Source of the DNA: Saccoglossus kowalevskii
Lineage: Eukaryota; Hemichordata; Enteropneusta; Harrimaniidae
Assembly: GCF_000003605.2 (NCBI RefSeq)
Contig: NW_003151253.1
Coordinates: 309,761 to 321,915, forward strand
Reading direction: 5' to 3'
Length of the DNA: 12,155 nucleotides
Of the stretch, positions 9,459-12,155 are shown in pieces; the stretch's first letter is position 1, and each line of letters opens with the position of its first letter. The notes below the pieces were generated by a model. It ran no database searches. It was not told the origin of the DNA and was given only the letters and a program-made list of their open reading frames with translations. The position numbers and the translations under genes are program-made.

Positions 9459-9584
9459 ATAGCATATATATTCGATCTGGGTCTGGATTTTTTTTTATTC
9501 CGCCGGTCAATGGAGCCATGATGGTCGTCCCCCGAAATAGTCAAGATTCGATCAGATGACTGTTTCGTAATAATCCCAAATCCG
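9459..9584 (+). pseudogene. SULT pseudo-exon 1
   Basis: TTCGATCTGGGT matches the FDLG codons and ATGATGG the HDG codons of exon 1. CGATCAGATGACTGTTTCGT matches RSDDCFV with synonymous changes only. The segment ends AAATCCG before GTGAGTAAC, the same donor as the intact gene. It is 126 nt against 166, with no start codon and several frame shifts. Confidence 0.9.
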
Positions 9585-11226
9585 GTGAGTAACTTCTCCT
9601 ATTAAAGTTCGAAAACTTCTGTCACATAGGCGGCAGCACGAAATGTTGCATGAGTGTGACATCTGAAATCTAGATCCTCTGAAACGCTATTTTCCACATC
9701 TTGAGGGGCAAATTTTGCTGACACAAAGGGTTTCAGCTTGATTTTGGAGGGGCGAGGAGTATTTAACCAGGCTTACCAGTAAACCAGCATTCATAGCAAA
9801 CTGACAACACAGCAAACCGTTAATGAAGAAATTGTCCAAACAATACGTACGTCTTTACCACATCTCGAAAACATAAAACAGAAAGTCTAGTGTTGGGGGC
9901 ATATTTCTGTCTAGCGTGCAAGCCATGGCGATGCACGGAGCAGTGATTTCATGATTTTTGTGTCTGCCTCTTTCTGTCTGTCCCTTAATTAGTTCGTCAG
10001 TTTATGTATCTTATAAATTTTGTTGGGTTTTCTGAAGTTTTTGAAGATCACGTTTACAATGGTTGACATAGTTGACAATGCTAACAAACCATGTATATTG
10101 TAAATATTGACTGTACTGTCACATTGCTGATATACCATCGCGACCCACGGGTCATGTGATCGTCATGTGAAACAATTTCATATTTTGCCAGTCATTTTAA
10201 ATTTCCGGTAAGATGATAATCGTATTAAGGTCGGAATTTGTTCTCCTCTAAAGTTGCGTTTTCCAATCACATCAATACCCTGTAATGTCACATAAATCTA
10301 TAGATCTGTTATTGGAGTATAACTCGGCATGGTGTAGTGTCTCTGAATACTGAATCAACCAATAAAATAAGTTCACCAGGGTCAACATTGGCTTCAACCG
10401 CTCAAATACAACCAGATGACAGCGTATTATCACGGGGGAAATCCTTCTGCCTCGGGGTTCTCCACACGTGTCAGGGGGGAATCTCGTCTCGTCTCTATAT
10501 CTCGTCCCCTTGAGGTATGGGATCGGGAAATTCACTTAAGTTTTACAGTCAAATAAGACGCACACAGCGAAATACGTTTCAACTCTCGTCTTAGTCGATC
10601 AGTCGAGTACTCTATATGACACAGCGCCCTGGGGGAAAAGTCCCCAAGACTATCGCAAGGCTGACCCAAGACTCTTTTAGACTGCGTCAAGGCTCGCCCC
10701 AAGTCTCTCCAGGACTGCACTTGTCCTGGTGTACTCGCCAAGACCAACTAAACTCTCTTTATTCATTTTCAAAATCTTAACCAATTACAAAACAGTAAAA
10801 AGACTCTAGGGCGTAACCTTCAATCATAAAGCCAATCAAACTAAGTACTGAATACGTCATATGTTTTAATTAATCGTTCACTACATTAATAACTACGAAT
10901 ACCAACTGTCAGAAATAATAGTCTGAATAGCTACGGTTATCTCGTAATTAGTTCCAAATCACTGAGCCAAGTTCCGTCCAAAACTTCAAGTAGGCCTAAA
11001 CGATGACAGACATAACACAGCAATTCGCTAATAATTAACTAATTAAGTCGATCAACAGATACGCAAAAACAAATTCATGACAGTATATTGACCATCATGC
11101 ACGACTCGGACTTGGACGCATGACACATTTTATGCATCTTTGTCATACTGAAAATAACCCTAGGAATATGTGTCATTGCAAAATGACACTAACATTTGCA
11201 GTGGTAACTTATGAATGGTTTTGTAG
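9585..11226 (+). other. Former intron 1 of the SULT pseudogene (1642 bp)
   Basis: The region runs from donor GTGAGT to acceptor TTTTGTAG. Most of it is unremarkable AT-rich sequence. Roughly 10270-10750 is GC-richer and includes the degenerate CCCCAAGACT repeats. No gene is recognised. Confidence 0.6.
10636..10746. repeat. Degenerate CCCCAAGACT / CAAGGCT repeat cluster
   Basis: CCCCAAGACT (10642-10651), CCCAAGACT (10665-10673), CCCCAAGTCT (10697-10706) and GCCAAGACC (from 10738) recur at growing spacing, with CAAGGCTSR between some of them. This is an imperfect tandem expansion in a GC-richer patch, possibly part of an old mobile element. Confidence 0.6.
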
Positions 11227-11360
11227 GCACTACTTGGACTTAGGAAATAGCCCAACTCGCAATGAATGGTGGAGACACATCGGTTGCCGAATAAAAGGGC
11301 CATTTTTTAATTTTTTAAATTACCGTTCATGGAACTCAATGTAGGACCGGGAATGTCAGA
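11227..11360 (+). pseudogene. SULT pseudo-exon 2
   Basis: After TTTTGTAG the segment reads as G-TTWT then TAG in place of Leu61, then EIAQLAMNGGDTSVAE and TAA. The middle is replaced by T-rich sequence, after which TTCATGGAACTCAATGT matches the PFME region. GTAAGT follows at 11361. It is 134 nt against 124 in the intact exon. Confidence 0.9.
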
Positions 11361-11365
11361 GTAAG

Positions 11366-11438
11366 TATAAAGTATTTTACACACAAGTATTATAAAGTAT
11401 TTTACACACAAGTATTATAAAGTATTTTACACACAAGT
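11366..11438. repeat. Three tandem 25-bp units
   Basis: The unit TATAAAGTATTTTACACACA plus AGTAT is repeated at 11366-11390, 11391-11415 and 11416-11438, the last lacking its final two bases. The copies are identical. The array begins at the last base of the pseudo-exon 2 donor GTAAGT. Confidence 0.97.
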
Positions 11439-11603
11439 TCCTGACGAGATCTCGTTGACAGCGACAGACCCTTTGGGCTGGTATTTTATCCTTAGATAAT
11501 AATAGTAATATCATGATTACATTGGTCAGAGAAAGGGTGGAGATATCGGAGATCATTTGAGTCTATGATATTTGCTTTATTCAATTATTATTCATTGTAT
11601 AAG

Positions 11604-11695
11604 GTTTACTTCAAGTTATGACGGCTTGTCTATTATGAATGACATGAAACCGCCTCGTCTTGTGAAATCACATCTACCAGTGGATTTGTTACAAG
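11604..11695 (+). pseudogene. SULT pseudo-exon 3, open frame but truncated
   Basis: The segment encodes [19 protein letters not shown] followed by SHLPVDLLQ, including the catalytic-His motif KSHLP. It is close to exon 3 of the intact gene: over 78 aligned nt there are 12 differences, 8 of them synonymous and the other 4 confined to two adjacent codons. The acceptor is TATAAG and the apparent donor GTACGT falls right after TTACAAG, removing the part equivalent to PQDIYKKGC and changing the donor phase from 0 to 1. Confidence 0.9.
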
Positions 11696-12155
11696 GTACG
11701 TATGATTTGAACACCTATGCACCTATGCATCTACGTCTATGCATACTATTGTAAAAAGGCTTTTTTATATTCTACCCGTACCATATGGCTCATTATTATG
11801 TTGGTAATAGAAGCTAGTTCATGTTCGAGTTGTTTCCCGAGTTCGATGTAAACATACTCCTCTACGAATCCGTGCGCGATTCGACCGAGAAGTCGCGTAC
11901 TAGCCCTCGGTAAAATACATAGATCTGATTGGAGATGCCTCTGAAGTATACGTCCAATCAGAATTGGCGTAACATGTGACAACTGGCCATAAACTAGATG
12001 AAGCGGTGTGAGACAAATTGACGCAGGCATCGTACTAGCTCTTGATTTGGTACCAGTTTCTTTGACGTCAGCACGGAGACTCCGCCTCAAACGTTTCGGC
12101 AGAATATTGAAATCATTGTTTTGACTCTCAAAGTCCTATCATCTCACAGTCCATA
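11696..12155. other. Downstream region with no exon recognised
   Basis: This part contains short CACCTATGCA-type repeats near 11712-11750. From about 11830 it is a GC-richer stretch with a 114-codon minus-strand open frame (11746-12090). I recognise no domain in that frame. No sequence resembling the [10 protein letters not shown] exon 4 is seen. Confidence 0.45.

Larger units (their letters stand above)
9459..11695 (+). pseudogene. Decayed tandem copy of the SULT gene (exons 1-3 recognisable)
   Basis: Three segments in order on the same strand match exons 1, 2 and 3 of the upstream SULT: 9459-9584, 11227-11360 and 11604-11695. Lesions: the position aligned with ATG reads ATA; exon 1 has a +1 change at a nine-T run and net losses of 37 and 4 nt; exon 2 has in-frame TAG (11241-11243) and TAA (11292-11294) and a net +10 nt; exon 3 ends about 26 nt early. 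Splice donors persist for all three segments. No exon 4-7 counterpart occurs before the window ends; whether they exist further on cannot be seen. Where the copies align, most base differences are synonymous. Confidence 0.88.

Noticed and set aside
11746-12090. 114-codon minus-strand frame with a TPLHLVYG stretch faintly like the retroelement integrase TPFELVYG motif
   Set aside because: The similarity is a single short stretch without the zinc-binding or catalytic acidic residues of an integrase. A translated search of this frame against transposable-element proteins would decide.
1-12155. tRNA genes, CRISPR arrays, bacterial operon signals
   Set aside because: No convincing tRNA A/B boxes in a cloverleaf arrangement and no spacer-repeat arrays were seen. 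The spliced gene structure shows this is eukaryotic nuclear DNA.

Overview
This window looks like animal (metazoan) nuclear DNA. It is AT-rich, with GT-AG introns, microsatellites and little coding sequence. I found one gene I can defend: an apparently complete seven-coding-exon cytosolic sulfotransferase (SULT family) on the + strand, from ATG 918 to TGA 7462. It predicts a 296-residue protein with the PAPS-binding loop, catalytic His, 3'-phosphate-binding Arg/Ser and the C-terminal dimerisation motif. The intron positions resemble the classic animal SULT layout. The protein style suggests an invertebrate, perhaps a non-vertebrate deuterostome such as a hemichordate, but the sequence does not settle the taxon.

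Layout. 1-600: upstream flank with a (TA)n microsatellite and no gene seen. 601-917: upstream region of the SULT gene, with an 80-bp-offset tandem duplication whose two copies each carry a TATA-like box and an initiator-like site. 918-7462: the SULT gene. Its introns hold a 160-bp TTAA-flanked inverted-repeat element (5712-5871, intron 3) and a GATT/TGAC tetranucleotide array filling most of the 166-bp intron 6. 7463-9338: 3' flank with candidate poly(A) signals and no second gene. 9339-11695: a second SULT copy in tandem, same strand, decayed. Recognisable remnants of exons 1, 2 and 3 remain. The start codon is lost, exon 1 has a +1 shift plus 37- and 4-nt deletions, exon 2 has in-frame stops, and exon 3 has a truncated 3' end. 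Its intron 1 contains a GC-richer block with degenerate repeats, possibly a mobile-element relic. Intron 2 begins with three 25-bp tandem units. 11696-12155: no exon 4 equivalent found.

How it fits together. The window is a SULT tandem-duplication locus with one apparently intact member and one pseudogene. Differences between the copies in conserved exon segments are mostly synonymous, so the second copy probably stayed under selection for a time before inactivation. I found no previously undescribed multi-gene system. The most notable points are two changes in the cofactor/loop region of the intact enzyme (RKA instead of RKG, and a shortened preceding loop), the duplicated promoter-like segment, and the TTAA inverted-repeat element.
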